A DNA stretch of 57,927 nucleotides from JBBTCJ01 sp038043285 (GCA_038043285.1 JBBTCJ010000126.1:1-57927), one strand, 5' to 3'; shown: positions 21,767 through 32,417, counted from the stretch's first letter. Notes: generated by a model from the letters alone, not told the origin. Numbers and translations are program-made.

Positions 21767-22735
21767 TTAGCCTGCCCCCTTGTAAAGCTTGATCAACTCC
21801 CGATCGGGCAATGCACGATCTGCCTTTCTTCCCATGAAATAGCATCCCGAAGCCGCATCGAGCGCGCCTGGTTTGTCAATCAGAAAGTAGTCGAAGTATT
21901 TGAGAAAAAAGGACGTCAGCCTGGCAAAGACTCCGGCGAGTTTCCTCAACGTCTTGGAGGTGGTGAAACTCATCAGAAAATACTGATAGGACCACGCCAG
22001 GGCCATTCCCGGACCGCACACCGCCCCACTGTCGATTTCCTGAAACATCCGAAACAGCCGGCGATGTCCGAGATGAGTGAAACGGGCGAAGTCATAGCGG
22101 CCGGCATGCACTTGCTGCATGAAAGGCGTTTCGGCATAAACGACTCCTTGTGCATTCAAGACGCGATGGATTTCCGCAACGCATCTGTGTGGATCGACCA
22201 CATGTTCGAGAACCGCCTGCGCAATCACCGCGTCAAATGATCCGTCCGCAAATGGGATGTCATGCGCGTCACAAATCAACATCGTGCGCGGCCCGAATGA
22301 GACGTCGGTCTCAACCAACTCCAAGGAAGGGTTGCCTGCGAGTGATTGCATACTCTGCCCCAGAATGCTGCCGCCCACAACCAAGATTCGCGGAGAACCG
22401 GATTGCCTGATCAATAGCTCAGCCAGCCGGGCATAATTCCCTCTTCCTCGTATGTTCTTGCCCAGCGCCGGGAGGAAGTCCCGTATGGTCCTCGTCAGTC
22501 CATTTTGGGGCGCCGCGCCGAAAAAGGTCGATCGATTGGAGACAAAATCGTCAACGGAAAAAAGGCTCGCCTGCTCGTTGAGCAGCACGGGAATGCCATC
22601 GACGATGGGGAAAGCGGTGTTGCATGCGGTGTTCGTGCACGCATAATGCTGTGCAGTCCGCGCCAGTTTGGCGCGGCAGATGGGACACCGCAGTAGTTCC
22701 TGAGCGCGGAGGGAGAGGCGTACCTGTGGCTGCAT
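21767..22735 (-). CDS. Class I SAM-dependent methyltransferase with N-terminal zinc-ribbon/Trm112-like domain
   Basis: 322 aa, ATG 22735. Residues about 14-50 form a Trm112/zinc-ribbon-like module (LRCPICRAKL...CTNTACNTAF, then PIVDGIPVLL). The methyltransferase core follows: motif I-like ILVVGGSILGQSM, an acidic loop ELVETDVS, then DAHDIPFADGSFDAVIAQ (motif IV) and LEHVVDPHRCVAEIHRVL, typical of Methyltransf_11. The glycine-rich motif I is GGSILG rather than GCGxG, a modest deviation. The family often modifies sugars, lipids or small metabolites; substrate unknown. Confidence 0.8.
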   Translation of the reverse strand: MQPQVRLSLRAQELLRCPICRAKLARTAQHYACTNTACNTAFPIVDGIPVLLNEQASLFSVDDFVSNRSTFFGAAPQNGLTRTIRDFLPALGKNIRGRGNYARLAELLIRQSGSPRILVVGGSILGQSMQSLAGNPSLELVETDVSFGPRTMLICDAHDIPFADGSFDAVIAQAVLEHVVDPHRCVAEIHRVLNAQGVVYAETPFMQQVHAGRYDFARFTHLGHRRLFRMFQEIDSGAVCGPGMALAWSYQYFLMSFTTSKTLRKLAGVFARLTSFFLKYFDYFLIDKPGALDAASGCYFMGRKADRALPDRELIKLYKGAG

Positions 22736-22928
22736 CAGTGTTCCTGTTCGTGAAAGAAGGCGTGGGCAACAATCCGGGGAGTCGATTCATTTGCAACCGT
22801 CGTTGACCGGCGAGCGCTCCCATGTTCGGCCGGTTGATGGTTTGCAAGGCGTCGGGCCTCCTTGGGGGCGTTGGATGGGCCGGCGTGGAGGGCATTGGCA
22901 TGGTCGGCTCTGGAGCTGGTGGCGCGAA

Positions 22929-24833
<1,905 letters not shown>

Positions 24834-24876
24834 GGTGATGGATCCAGGAAGCGGGGCATCTCGTCGTGTATTTGGG

Positions 24877-24898
24877 CCGCTCCTCTACGGTCGCGGTA
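24877..24898 (-). repeat. Dispersed 22-nt motif, copy 2
   Basis: Reverse complement of 3167-3188 with two differences. Confidence 0.6.
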
Positions 24899-24951
24899 CG
24901 GACAAGAAACGAACCGCTTCTCTCGGCTGCGGCTTCCCAAAAAACGACCAA

Positions 24952-24973
24952 CCGCTCGCTGACGGTCGCGGCT
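24952..24973 (-). repeat. Dispersed 22-nt motif, copy 3
   Basis: Same orientation as copy 2, 54 bp away. The core CGCGACCGT is retained; the flanks vary. Confidence 0.55.
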
Positions 24974-25051
24974 CCGATCGACGCGGCAGGGTACACGACG
25001 ATACGCGGCGGTTCAAATGTCAGGCGACGTACATTATCGGGCGATCGGGCG

Positions 25052-25081
25052 TTGCGACGCCGGGCCATCGAAAAGTATAAT
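25052..25081 (+). promoter_or_regulatory. Candidate sigma70-type promoter for the CxxCH/C-terminal-sorting protein
   Basis: TTGCGA (25052-25057), 18-bp spacer, perfect TATAAT (25076-25081). Predicted leader of about 137 nt to ATG 25225. Confidence 0.55.
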
Positions 25082-25224
25082 GCGAGCCTGTCCGGAGAGG
25101 GGGACGGAGGCCTCAATTCGCCAGGAGGTTCCTTCGTTGTTCGAAAGGGTCGGCGCAGCGCGACCGAGGGCCGGCGCACGCGATCAGCAAGCGCCCGCGA
25201 TCGAAGCGCGGAGGGGGATTGTCC

Positions 25225-25905
25225 ATGATGAGGCGCGTTGCGATTCGTTGCGGAGTTTGTTGTGCAATATCGGTGTTGGCGTCGCCCGGCAACGTCTACG
25301 CTCGGCGAGGGAACGTGGCGCAGGCAGCCAATGGAAGCACCGCCAGCGGCGGAATCTCGTGCCTTGCGTGTCACGGCGGCTCGCCGGGAAGCGGGTCCGT
25401 GCAAATCCTCAATGCCCCGGCGCAATATCAGGCCAACCATGTCTACGACCTGACCATCCGCGTGATGGACCCCTTCGAGGCTGGCGCCGGATTCCAGCTC
25501 AGCGTTGAGGACGCCGCCGGAACCCATGTCGGAACGTTGATCATCACCGACGCAGCCAACACAACGTGGAACAACAACGATCCGAACTGGGTCAATCACA
25601 CCGAGACCGGGGTGGTGAACTCCATCACGAATTGGGCGTCGTTGGGGAGCGCCGCCGAGTTCGAGGTTCGCTGGCAGGCCCCCGGGAGCGACGTCGGTCC
25701 GTTGACTTTCTGGGCGGTAGGCAATGCGATCAACAACAACAATTCCCCCACCAGCGATAAGGTGTACCTGTCCAACGCGACCGCTACGTTCGTGGCCATC
25801 CCGGCGGCCTCGGAGTGGGGGCTGCTCGCGCTGGCGCTGTCGGTGATGACCGCGGCGACGGTCGTGCTTGGTCGTCGGTCACTTGCGGCGACCGCCAAAG
25901 CCTGA
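25225..25905 (+). CDS. Secreted Reeler-like protein with one CxxCH motif and IPTL-CTERM-like tail
   Basis: 226 aa. ATG 25225 is preferred over the TTG at 25219 because GGAGGGGG at 25210-25217 is well placed. It has a signal peptide (CCAISVLASPGNVYA), then SCLACHGG, a single c-type heme-binding CxxCH. A beta-sandwich domain follows (YDLTIRVMD, GAGFQLSVED, FWAVGNAINNNN) resembling Reeler/choice-of-anchor-V domains of extracellular proteins. The C-terminus IPAASEWGLLALALS, a hydrophobic helix and GRR make an IPTL-CTERM/PEP-CTERM-type sorting signal. Probably exported, processed by an exosortase-like system and displayed at the surface; a redox role is possible if heme is attached. Confidence 0.75.
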   Translation: MMRRVAIRCGVCCAISVLASPGNVYARRGNVAQAANGSTASGGISCLACHGGSPGSGSVQILNAPAQYQANHVYDLTIRVMDPFEAGAGFQLSVEDAAGTHVGTLIITDAANTTWNNNDPNWVNHTETGVVNSITNWASLGSAAEFEVRWQAPGSDVGPLTFWAVGNAINNNNSPTSDKVYLSNATATFVAIPAASEWGLLALALSVMTAATVVLGRRSLAATAKA

Positions 25906-25907
25906 TC

Positions 25908-26660
25908 TTACGGTCCGCGATTGCCTCGCATGCCCGGCCCAAACTGCGGCGGAGCCATTCCGCGTTCCTTCATCCGCGACTGAATCGCCGAAAAATAGGC
26001 CACGCGTTGAGCCATCTGGTCCGGATCGCGGGACTCGGAGCGTTCCTTGCGATCCTGCTGAGTCTGCTGGCCCATGAACCCACCAGGCCCACCCCATCCG
26101 CCCGGGCCACGCTCGCCGCTCCGTCCGCCTGAGCCACCGGCGCCGGCCTGTCCGCCACTACCTGGACCGCCGCCCGGACCGCTTGCGCTACCGCCACTCG
26201 GACCGCCGGAACCTCCGCCAGCAGCACGATCTCGTTCAGCGCGAACTTGCTCCATCGCCACTCGCCACTTCTCCATTTCGTCGATGTGACGGTCGAGGAT
26301 GGCGTTCTTGTCGTCCTGCGACGAGGCGGCGACGTACTCGTTGACGCGGCTGTTCATTCCCTCCTCGCGGACCTCACGCATGTTTGCAAACGCCTGACGG
26401 CGTTGCTCCTCAGTGAGGTCTTCACGCTCCATGACGTCGCGGAAGCGCTGTATGGCCCATGCCGGGTCGCCGGTGCTTGCTTTCAGCGATTCCACCGTAA
26501 GTTCCGCCGGCAAGGCTGCTGTGTTGGGAGGCGAGGTCCACCAGGCGGCCAGACCCCATCCCGTCCCAGCCAAGCCGAGAACTGCCACACCCATCACGAC
26601 CCATTTCTGCGGTGAGTTGGCCGAGGAAGAACTCAAGTTATGCTCCTTCGACGCTTTCAT
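25908..26660 (-). CDS. Membrane-anchored protein with Gly/Ser-rich low-complexity region
   Basis: 250 aa, ATG 26660. A short cytosolic N-terminus precedes one TM segment (about residues 20-41, VVMGVAVLGLAGTGWGLAAW). A helical, charged domain follows at about 50-145 (EDLTEEQRRQAFANMREV, DRHIDEMEKWRVAMEQV), then a Gly/Ser/Pro-rich linker of about 55 residues and a charged C-terminus (MAQRVAYFSAIQSRMKERG). It resembles small uncharacterised planctomycete proteins. No domain named. It lies next to the pseudopilin gene on the same strand (48 bp apart), which may indicate a shared operon. Confidence 0.6.
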   Translation of the reverse strand: MKASKEHNLSSSSANSPQKWVVMGVAVLGLAGTGWGLAAWWTSPPNTAALPAELTVESLKASTGDPAWAIQRFRDVMEREDLTEEQRRQAFANMREVREEGMNSRVNEYVAASSQDDKNAILDRHIDEMEKWRVAMEQVRAERDRAAGGGSGGPSGGSASGPGGGPGSGGQAGAGGSGGRSGERGPGGWGGPGGFMGQQTQQDRKERSESRDPDQMAQRVAYFSAIQSRMKERGMAPPQFGPGMRGNRGP

Positions 26661-26708
26661 TCGCTGTTCGACGCCCAGGCGTAAGGGCTGAGAGGTTCTG
26701 CAATCTCG

Positions 26709-27290
26709 CTAGTTCTCGTAGTCCGAAACGTGACCGTCCACGTACAGGTAACGCCGCGCTCCAGGTGTGCCACCCGCGGCGTGAAAGTTGTTGTAGTCGC
26801 GGAGGATGTAGATTTCGTTAGGCGGAACCGTTCGCCCCGCGCGGTTCTGGAAGATGTTCACCAAGTCGTCGATCGTCCGTCCCCCCAGCGGCGGCGGAAA
26901 GCGGTATTCGTAGCTCGACTTCTCGGTTTCAAAATAGCTCAGACCCGCGTTCGGAGCTGGGCGGCTCGCCCCGGGAAGGTCTTCAGGGCAATGGAAAACC
27001 TCCCGACCACCGTTCAGGTCGTCGAGAAGTACGTTCGCGAGGTAGATTGGCCTCTCCCGATCGAGCGGAGCCGGGCTGACCGACGGCATCAACGAAGCGT
27101 AGGGGAAGCGGTCGCGGTTTCGGCCGAGGTACTGTTGCATCGCCGTTCCAATCTGGTGCAAGTTGGCGGCGCACGCGGTGCGTTTTGCGGTGGCTCGTGC
27201 GCTGCGGAGCGCCGGCATCAACACGCCGACCAACAGGCCGATGATCGCCACGACCACCATTAACTCAATCATCGTGAACGCGCGACGCAT
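26709..27290 (-). CDS. Type II pseudopilin-like protein (prepilin N-terminus, DG-type C-terminus)
   Basis: 193 aa, ATG 27290. The N-terminus MRRAFTMIELMVVVAIIG is a prepilin-type cleavage/methylation motif with Glu at +5; the residue before Phe is Ala instead of the usual Gly. A long hydrophobic helix continues into RATAKRTACAANLHQIGTA. The C-terminal part ends in RRYLYVDGHVSDYEN, the DG motif typical of the large planctomycete pseudopilin-like family (DUF1559/H-X9-DG group). Probably processed by prepilin peptidase and placed in a pseudopilus or envelope assembly. Confidence 0.8.
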   Translation of the reverse strand: MRRAFTMIELMVVVAIIGLLVGVLMPALRSARATAKRTACAANLHQIGTAMQQYLGRNRDRFPYASLMPSVSPAPLDRERPIYLANVLLDDLNGGREVFHCPEDLPGASRPAPNAGLSYFETEKSSYEYRFPPPLGGRTIDDLVNIFQNRAGRTVPPNEIYILRDYNNFHAAGGTPGARRYLYVDGHVSDYEN

Positions 27291-27508
27291 AGGTGGTTCG
27301 TCTGGGAGCGATTCTCGCGGTTCTCGGGAAGCGAAAACCCAGTCTATCGCGCATAACGCAAGGGCGAAGTACCGGTTGCCGTCGAAACTTGTCGTTCACG
27401 CCAGGCCAAGGTCGCGTGGAGTCTGCCCCACTTGGGTCAACGACCGGCGGTCGACCGATCTGGCACCTTGCCAGGTGAATAGGCGATGCCCGTACCCTGT
27501 CCGTTTCG

Positions 27509-27703
27509 CTACGTCACCACCATCACCGCGGTGACCGCTGGGTCGACGTGTCCGCCGCTGATGTTCATCGTGGCCAAGACTCCGATCGCCAAAACGAGTT
27601 CATGAGCGATGGCCGCGCCCACCTCCCCCGGTTCCCCTCCCGTCCATGTCGTCGCGAGGATCGCTCCAGCACCGATAAAGGCAAGGGTAAGAGGGATACA
27701 AAC
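27509..27703 (-). pseudogene. MIP/aquaporin-family remnant
   Basis: Minus-strand reading shows FIGAGAILATTW followed by AIAHELVLAIGV and NISGGHVDPAVTAVMVVT, then a stop. This is the first half of a MIP channel: helix 1, helix 2 and the first NPA box, here DPA, which is a damaged key motif. Intact MIP proteins run about 220-280 aa with six TM helices and a second NPA box; nothing after the stop continues the family. The open frame extends upstream to 27913, but that part has no MIP similarity. Confidence 0.55.
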
Positions 27704-27895
27704 TCGCCTGCCCAAACTCGTGCCTTCGGCACCTGCCGCAGAGATCTGTTCGAATTCCCACCAAGCATTACGCCAGCGCGGCCTCGCCTTCAAGCAATTT
27801 ATCGGGACGTTGAAAGCCGTGGGTGGAGCGCACGGCTCGCAATCGAGCCACCGTCGCACTCCGCGGGGCTGTCGCGCGCTCATAGCGGTGGGCTG

Positions 27896-27924
27896 TTGCA
27901 TCACCGCGTGCAATCTGTTAATCT
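27896..27924 (+). promoter_or_regulatory. Candidate sigma70-type promoter for accA
   Basis: TTGCAT (27896-27901), 17-bp spacer, TAATCT (27919-27924). Predicted start near 27931. Confidence 0.45.
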
Positions 27925-27969
27925 AGGCGATCCAAGCTGGGTCTGGTCGGCAGCTTGGACAAGGGGGGG

Positions 27970-29058
27970 ATGCACATCCCGATGGGCGACGGCTGCGCTG
28001 CAAGTGGCTGGGAGAATCCAACGGCGCCGATGCATCCTGATCGGCGAGGATGGGGGGCGTTTGGGGCTTACTCCCTGAGCGGTGAGTTGCCGCGCGAGCA
28101 GGGCCTTCGTCGACTTGAATCCGAAATTGCCGAGTGCTTGCGACGTCCCGCCACCTCCGAAGCCGGCGTTGCGGAATTTCACGCGCTCCGCGCAAGGTGG
28201 GAAGGCGAGGCCCGCGAGCTCTACGGGTCTTTGGAGCCTTGGGAGACGGTGTTCATCGCCCGGCATCCGGCTCGACCCTTGGTGACCGACTACGTCGAAT
28301 TGCTGGTTCAGGATTTCTGCGAACTGCACGGCGACCGGCTCTACGGCGATGATCGGGCGATCATCACGGGTTTCGGAACCATCGGCCGCCATCCGGTCAT
28401 GCTCATCGGGCAGAATCGTGGACGATCACTCCAAGAGCGAATGGCGTGCCATTTCGGATGTGCCCATCCCGAGGGATACCGCAAGGCGCTTGCGAAGATG
28501 CAGCTCGCGGCCAAGTTCCGCCTGCCCATCGTCTCACTGATCGACACCCCCGGCGCCTACCCGGGAATGGAGGCTGAGGAGCGAGGCATCGCGCGGGCGA
28601 TCGCAGCAAACCTCGTGGCCATGCCGAATCTCGCCGTGCCGATTGTGGCCGTCGTGATCGGCGAAGGCGGCAGCGGCGGAGCACTGGGCATTGCAGTCTC
28701 GGACCGAATGGCCATGCTCGAGCACAGTGTGTTCTCAGTGATCTCACCCGAAGGCTGCGCGGCGATTCTCTGGAAGACCAGCGCGCGAGCCAAGGAAGCG
28801 GCATCGGCCCTGCGCATGCGCTCGCGCGACCTGGCGGACCTGGGATTGGTGGATGAAGTAATTCCAGAGCCCGTCGGCGGAGCGCACCGCAACCGCGCGG
28901 AGACTGCCGCCTCGATCGAGGACTTCATCGTTCGCTCGCTGGATCAACTGACGAAATTGCCTCGCAAAACGCTGGTCGCGCAACGGCACGAGCGGCTGCG
29001 AAAAATGGGGGCATCGTACGAAAGGGTGTGCGAGGAGCGGGAGGCCGGCCAGGTCTAA
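27970..29058 (+). CDS. accA: Acetyl-CoA carboxylase carboxyltransferase subunit alpha
   Basis: 362 aa from ATG 27970; a TTG at 27955 and ATGs at 27982 and 28030 are alternatives, and no start has an ideal Shine-Dalgarno. The family core is clear: LVTDYVELLVQDFCELHGDR, DDRAIITGFGTIG, HPEGYRKALAKMQLAAKF, IDTPGAYPGMEAEERG, then the oxyanion-forming IGEGGSGGALGI. With AccD it transfers carboxyl from biotin to acetyl-CoA in the first step of fatty acid synthesis. Length is slightly above the usual 320 aa because of a longer, unconserved N-terminus, so the true start may be 28030 or later. No accD, accB or accC is in the window. Confidence 0.92.
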   Translation: MHIPMGDGCAASGWENPTAPMHPDRRGWGAFGAYSLSGELPREQGLRRLESEIAECLRRPATSEAGVAEFHALRARWEGEARELYGSLEPWETVFIARHPARPLVTDYVELLVQDFCELHGDRLYGDDRAIITGFGTIGRHPVMLIGQNRGRSLQERMACHFGCAHPEGYRKALAKMQLAAKFRLPIVSLIDTPGAYPGMEAEERGIARAIAANLVAMPNLAVPIVAVVIGEGGSGGALGIAVSDRMAMLEHSVFSVISPEGCAAILWKTSARAKEAASALRMRSRDLADLGLVDEVIPEPVGGAHRNRAETAASIEDFIVRSLDQLTKLPRKTLVAQRHERLRKMGASYERVCEEREAGQV

Positions 29059-29188
29059 CCAATACGGTTCGGGAACCTGCGTTATCGGACTATGTTCGCC
29101 TCGTGAATCGATCCACCAAGTTCGCCTTGCGCCGCCATCCGTTGGGTAAACACGCGGACTGGGCTGCCGGGGCGGTCCATCTACCGGG

Positions 29189-29217
29189 TTGAGTTCGCCC
29201 CGGGGTCACGCTATAGT
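29189..29217 (+). promoter_or_regulatory. Candidate sigma70-type promoter for the PEP-CTERM protein
   Basis: TTGAGT (29189-29194), 17-bp spacer, TATAGT (29212-29217), about 78 nt upstream of GTG 29295. Confidence 0.5.
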
Positions 29218-29294
29218 AGCAAGCTGGAAGGCTGTTTTGAGGGGGAACGCCGATCGGCGCGGTCCGTCATCGGTGCTAACAGAGGGAGGGCGAA

Positions 29295-29879
29295 GTGAAG
29301 CACAAGCTGCTGTCCATACTCGTCTCGATGTCTGCGCTGGCGGGGTCGGCGCGGGCCACCGACGTTTTGTTCGATTTCAACTCCCTGAACGGTTTGTCCC
29401 GCGATAGTGCCATCAGCGAATACATGACCGGAGTTTACGGGTCCGCGGTCACGACAGGTGGAGCGCGCGCGTCGAATCAGCGGGGTGATGAGCCGACCGG
29501 AAACTCGAACTTCTTCATCGCCACGTCGCTTCAGCTGTTCAGCCGCGGCGATTTCGAGATTCTCTTCGCCGACGTGCCCATTCTCGGCGCGAGCTTTGAA
29601 GGACACGTGCTGGATCCGACCACGGGAGAGGATTTCTCGGTCACCGCGTTTCAGGGCGACACCGTCGTGTTTCAATACACCCGTGACGCGGGCGTCGAAA
29701 TCGTTGACAGTGGATGGCTGGCGTTCAACAGTCCGGTAGATCGGCTGGTGGTCTCGGATAATGGCCGGAAGGACGTCGGCATCGACAACCTGCTGGTTCA
29801 GCCGGTGCCCGATCCGGCGACGGCACTGCTGCTCGTCGTGGGAGCCGTCGCAACGGTTCGCCGACGGCGATCGGTATAG
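29295..29879 (+). CDS. PEP-CTERM-type exported protein
   Basis: 194 aa, GTG start behind AGAGGGAGGG at 29281-29290. Signal peptide KLLSILVSMSALAGSARA. The mature part is an acidic beta-rich domain of about 140 residues (FDFNSLNG, GASFEGHVLDP, FSVTAFQGD, GWLAFNSPVDRLVVSD). The C-terminus is VPDPATALLLVVGAVATVRRRR: a PEP-CTERM signal in which PEP is PDP, then a TM helix and an Arg cluster. Expected to be sorted by exosortase and released or anchored at the surface. Function of the mature domain unknown. Confidence 0.8.
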   Translation: MKHKLLSILVSMSALAGSARATDVLFDFNSLNGLSRDSAISEYMTGVYGSAVTTGGARASNQRGDEPTGNSNFFIATSLQLFSRGDFEILFADVPILGASFEGHVLDPTTGEDFSVTAFQGDTVVFQYTRDAGVEIVDSGWLAFNSPVDRLVVSDNGRKDVGIDNLLVQPVPDPATALLLVVGAVATVRRRRSV

Positions 29880-29961
29880 GATGCTTCAGGTTCCCGCTTC
29901 GAATGTCTTCAAGCCACGCTGGTCACCAAGGCTCTGGTTGTCGAGGCTCTCCAACCACACG

Positions 29962-31266
29962 TTAAGCCTGTTCGAGTGCGGCTCCCAAGTCGGCGATAAT
30001 GTCGTGCCAGTCTTCGAGTCCGATGCTGAGTCGGATTCCGCCGGGGATCAATCCGCGTTCGCGCTTTTCGGATTCGGGCATGGCGGCGTGGGTCATCGAA
30101 TACGGGGCTTCGATCAGCGTCTTGATTTGTCCGAGTGACACAGCCAGGGTCAGCGTGTAGGCGTTGCTCGCCGCCCAATCGATCATCCGCTCCGCCGGCT
30201 TCCCGGTTCCCTCGCGGTCCTTTAAGACGAAATAGATCATGGAGCCGGGTGCGAACTTGCCGCGATAGTCGCGCATCTGTCGGCAAGCGAGTTCGTATTG
30301 AGGGAAGGACTTGAGGCCGGGATAGAACACGCGCTCAACGTTGGGATGCTGTTCCAGGTAATGGGCCACGTTCATGGCCGACTTCTGATAGTTGACCATT
30401 CGCGTCGCCAGGGTCGGAAGTCCCACGACCAAGGGAGGCCAGGCGCTCTTCGGTGACAGTGCCCCGCCGAAATCCTTTCGGTAGAGGATCAAGTCATGGT
30501 ACATGGAACGCGGTCCGACCACGGCACCGCCGATGTCCGTGCCGAAACCACCGATGGCCTTGGTGAGCGATTCGCAGACCACGTGCGCGCCCAACTCAAG
30601 CGGTCTCTGGCAGTATGGCGTAGCGAAGGTGTTATCGACGACAACGCGAACGTGCTGAGCAGGGTCGCGCTGGCCGTTGATTTCGTCGGCGATCCTGCGA
30701 ACGCCCTCAATGTCGATGAGCCGCAGGTCGGGATTAACCGGGGTTTCAAAATACACCACCCGCGTCTCGGGTCGGATGGCTGCCCGCACCTGCGGCAAGT
30801 CGGCCATGTCCACCAGCGTGTGGGCGATCCTGAACCGGGGCAGCCAATTCTTGACCAGTGAATAGGTGCAGCCGTAAAGCACCTTATGCGCGACGAGGTG
30901 TTCGTCGGACTTCACGAGGGAGCAGATGGCGGCGGAAATTGCGGCCATGCCGGAGGCGAAGCAGAGGGCCATCTCGCCGCCTTCCGCAGCGGCGAGATTC
31001 TCCTCGAGCATGTCGCCGTTCGGCTCGCCAAGCCGCTCATAGATGTAGATCGGCCCGCGTCCGGTCTGGTCCTGCTGGGCGAAGTCCTCGAATCCCTGCG
31101 CCCCGCGGCGGACGGAATCGAGGCGAAACGTCGCGCTGACGGTCATCGGCGGGACGACGTGATGGTCGTAGTCCCAACTCGAACTGTGCCCGACGCCGTG
31201 GATCAAGCGACTGCGGATACGGTACTTGGATTCACTTTTCTTGGCGGACTGCGCGTCGTCTTTCAT
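29962..31266 (-). CDS. Cys/Met metabolism PLP-dependent enzyme (methionine gamma-lyase / cystathionine gamma-synthase type)
   Basis: 434 aa from ATG 31266 (MKDDAQSAKK); the frame stays open to 31314, but that part is not conserved. Fold-type I features: YERLGEPNGDMLEENLAAAEGG, CFASGMAAI (PLP phosphate site), VYFETPVNPDLRLIDI, VVVDNTFATPYCQRPL (PLP ring Asp) and ESLTKAIGGFGTDIGG with the Schiff-base Lys. It could be methionine gamma-lyase, cystathionine gamma-synthase/lyase or O-acetylhomoserine sulfhydrylase; the sequence alone does not decide. The C-terminus keeps the SIGLEDWHDIIADL signature. No SAM riboswitch was recognised upstream. Confidence 0.88.
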   Translation of the reverse strand: MKDDAQSAKKSESKYRIRSRLIHGVGHSSSWDYDHHVVPPMTVSATFRLDSVRRGAQGFEDFAQQDQTGRGPIYIYERLGEPNGDMLEENLAAAEGGEMALCFASGMAAISAAICSLVKSDEHLVAHKVLYGCTYSLVKNWLPRFRIAHTLVDMADLPQVRAAIRPETRVVYFETPVNPDLRLIDIEGVRRIADEINGQRDPAQHVRVVVDNTFATPYCQRPLELGAHVVCESLTKAIGGFGTDIGGAVVGPRSMYHDLILYRKDFGGALSPKSAWPPLVVGLPTLATRMVNYQKSAMNVAHYLEQHPNVERVFYPGLKSFPQYELACRQMRDYRGKFAPGSMIYFVLKDREGTGKPAERMIDWAASNAYTLTLAVSLGQIKTLIEAPYSMTHAAMPESEKRERGLIPGGIRLSIGLEDWHDIIADLGAALEQA

Positions 31267-31685
31267 GATCGTTCGACCTCGATGTGCGTGTCTGCCGCGT
31301 TTGCCGACGTTCAACGGGGCGGCGCCGCGATTCGCACGGTTCTCTGTCCAGGCCGTTTGACCGAGGGCGCCAACCCTCAGCCATCATACCATGACCCGCG
31401 CGAAAATCATGCCTCCGACGCGGCGAAGCGGAGTCTTTCCATTCTCGACGCTCTGCGGGCATCTGGTGCTATTGGTGGCTTGTCCACCAGTGGTTTGCCG
31501 CGGTCGCCGTTGGGTGTCGGAGATAACGGACACGGTTTGGGCACCGAGTCGGCGGCCGATTCGGCCGGGGAAGCTGAGGCGCGGTTCAACTGTGACAGTG
31601 ATAGTTTCCGCCGTCGGTTCCGGAATGCTGATCTAAAGTGCCACGCGAGCGGCGGTTTCGTGAGGTTAAGAGTTCCGACCTGGCG
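31267..31685. other. Gene-poor stretch upstream of the PLP enzyme
   Basis: 419 bp. It has a minus-strand TATGAT at 31388-31383 without a good -35 and a small hairpin (GAGGG at 31363-31367 with CCCTC at 31374-31378) in the presumed leader. Otherwise nothing recognised; open frames here lack protein-like composition. Confidence 0.4.
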
Positions 31686-31967
31686 CTATCGGCAAACACG
31701 AATGATGGTGCCCAACGGCTGCCCTTCGCCACATTGACCGGGGACGGTGCAGGCAGGATCCACGCAATAGTCACCCACGTCGGCGGCGAAGACCTCAAAA
31801 TCGCCAGGGTTGCAGTTCGCCAGAATCGTCCCGCAGGGATCGGCGTAGCGGGTAATGGCGATCAGGCGATCATCGCAGGACTGGACGAACCCGGGGAGGA
31901 TTGCTCCCGCGGCAACCAAGGCCAAGCCGACGAACTTCCGAGGGGCGGGATTTTTTCGCAGCATCAT
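31686..31967 (-). CDS. Small secreted cysteine-containing protein
   Basis: 93 aa from ATG 31967 (AGAGGA 11 nt upstream). Hydrophobic export segment FVGLALVAAGAILPGF ending FVQSC, a weak lipobox-like site. The mature part has six cysteines including the SC after the signal (DPCGTILANCNPGDF, DYCVDPACTVPGQCG). It has no named family. It lies immediately downstream of, and on the same strand as, another small secreted protein of almost equal length (32066-32344). Confidence 0.6.
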   Translation of the reverse strand: MMLRKNPAPRKFVGLALVAAGAILPGFVQSCDDRLIAITRYADPCGTILANCNPGDFEVFAADVGDYCVDPACTVPGQCGEGQPLGTIIRVCR

Positions 31968-32065
31968 GCGTCGTATTCCTCTGGGGTCAGTTCCCCGAAT
32001 CCATGGAGAGCTTTCGACACGGTCCGGCAAGAGGAAAAGGGCGGATCTCGCGCCGACGCTCCGTA

Positions 32066-32344
32066 TTACGGTGTATTGTTCGTCGGGCAATCGGCAAACA
32101 GAGGCGGTCGAGTCGTCCCTTCGACGGTTTGGCTCCCACTTCCGATGCCGCTACACGGATTGACGGTTCCGCCAAACAACCCGTTTTGGCAGTCAAAGAT
32201 AAAGCAGAAGTCCGAGGCAACCAGGGCGGACTGCCCGATGTAACTGCCGCAACTTGTGCCCGGCCCGGCCAGCAGGTATCCGCCGCCGGCGAATGCGGCT
32301 AATCCAGCCGCCAAACGGCGCACCGAGACTTTTCGTCGTTTCAC
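32066..32344 (-). CDS. Small secreted cysteine-containing protein with FCFIFDCQNGLFGG motif
   Basis: 92 aa. GTG 32344 was chosen because AGGGAG lies 7 nt upstream and the next residues make a signal peptide (VSVRRLAAGLAAFAGGGYLLAG); the open frame reaches 32563, but that part is Arg-rich and not conserved. The mature part runs SCGSYIGQSALVASD, FCFIFDCQNGLFGG, NPCSGIGSG, DCPTNN. I have the impression of short planctomycete proteins with this FCFIFDCQNG pattern, but cannot confirm it here. A good promoter sits at 32418-32446. Confidence 0.6.
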   Translation of the reverse strand: MKRRKVSVRRLAAGLAAFAGGGYLLAGPGTSCGSYIGQSALVASDFCFIFDCQNGLFGGTVNPCSGIGSGSQTVEGTTRPPLFADCPTNNTP

Positions 32345-32417
32345 TCTTGACTCCCTTCGCCTGGACTCTTCGGGCGCCGGAACCAGCCGTTTCGGCCCTT
32401 TCCGATGCTCGCGGCGG

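Larger units (their letters stand above)
24834..25224. other. Repeat-bearing intergenic region with a strong plus-strand promoter
   Basis: 391 bp between divergent genes. It contains two copies of the 22-nt CCGCGACCGT-type motif (24877-24898, 24952-24973), both inverted relative to the copy at 3167. A near-consensus promoter follows at 25052-25081. No gene recognised. Confidence 0.6.
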
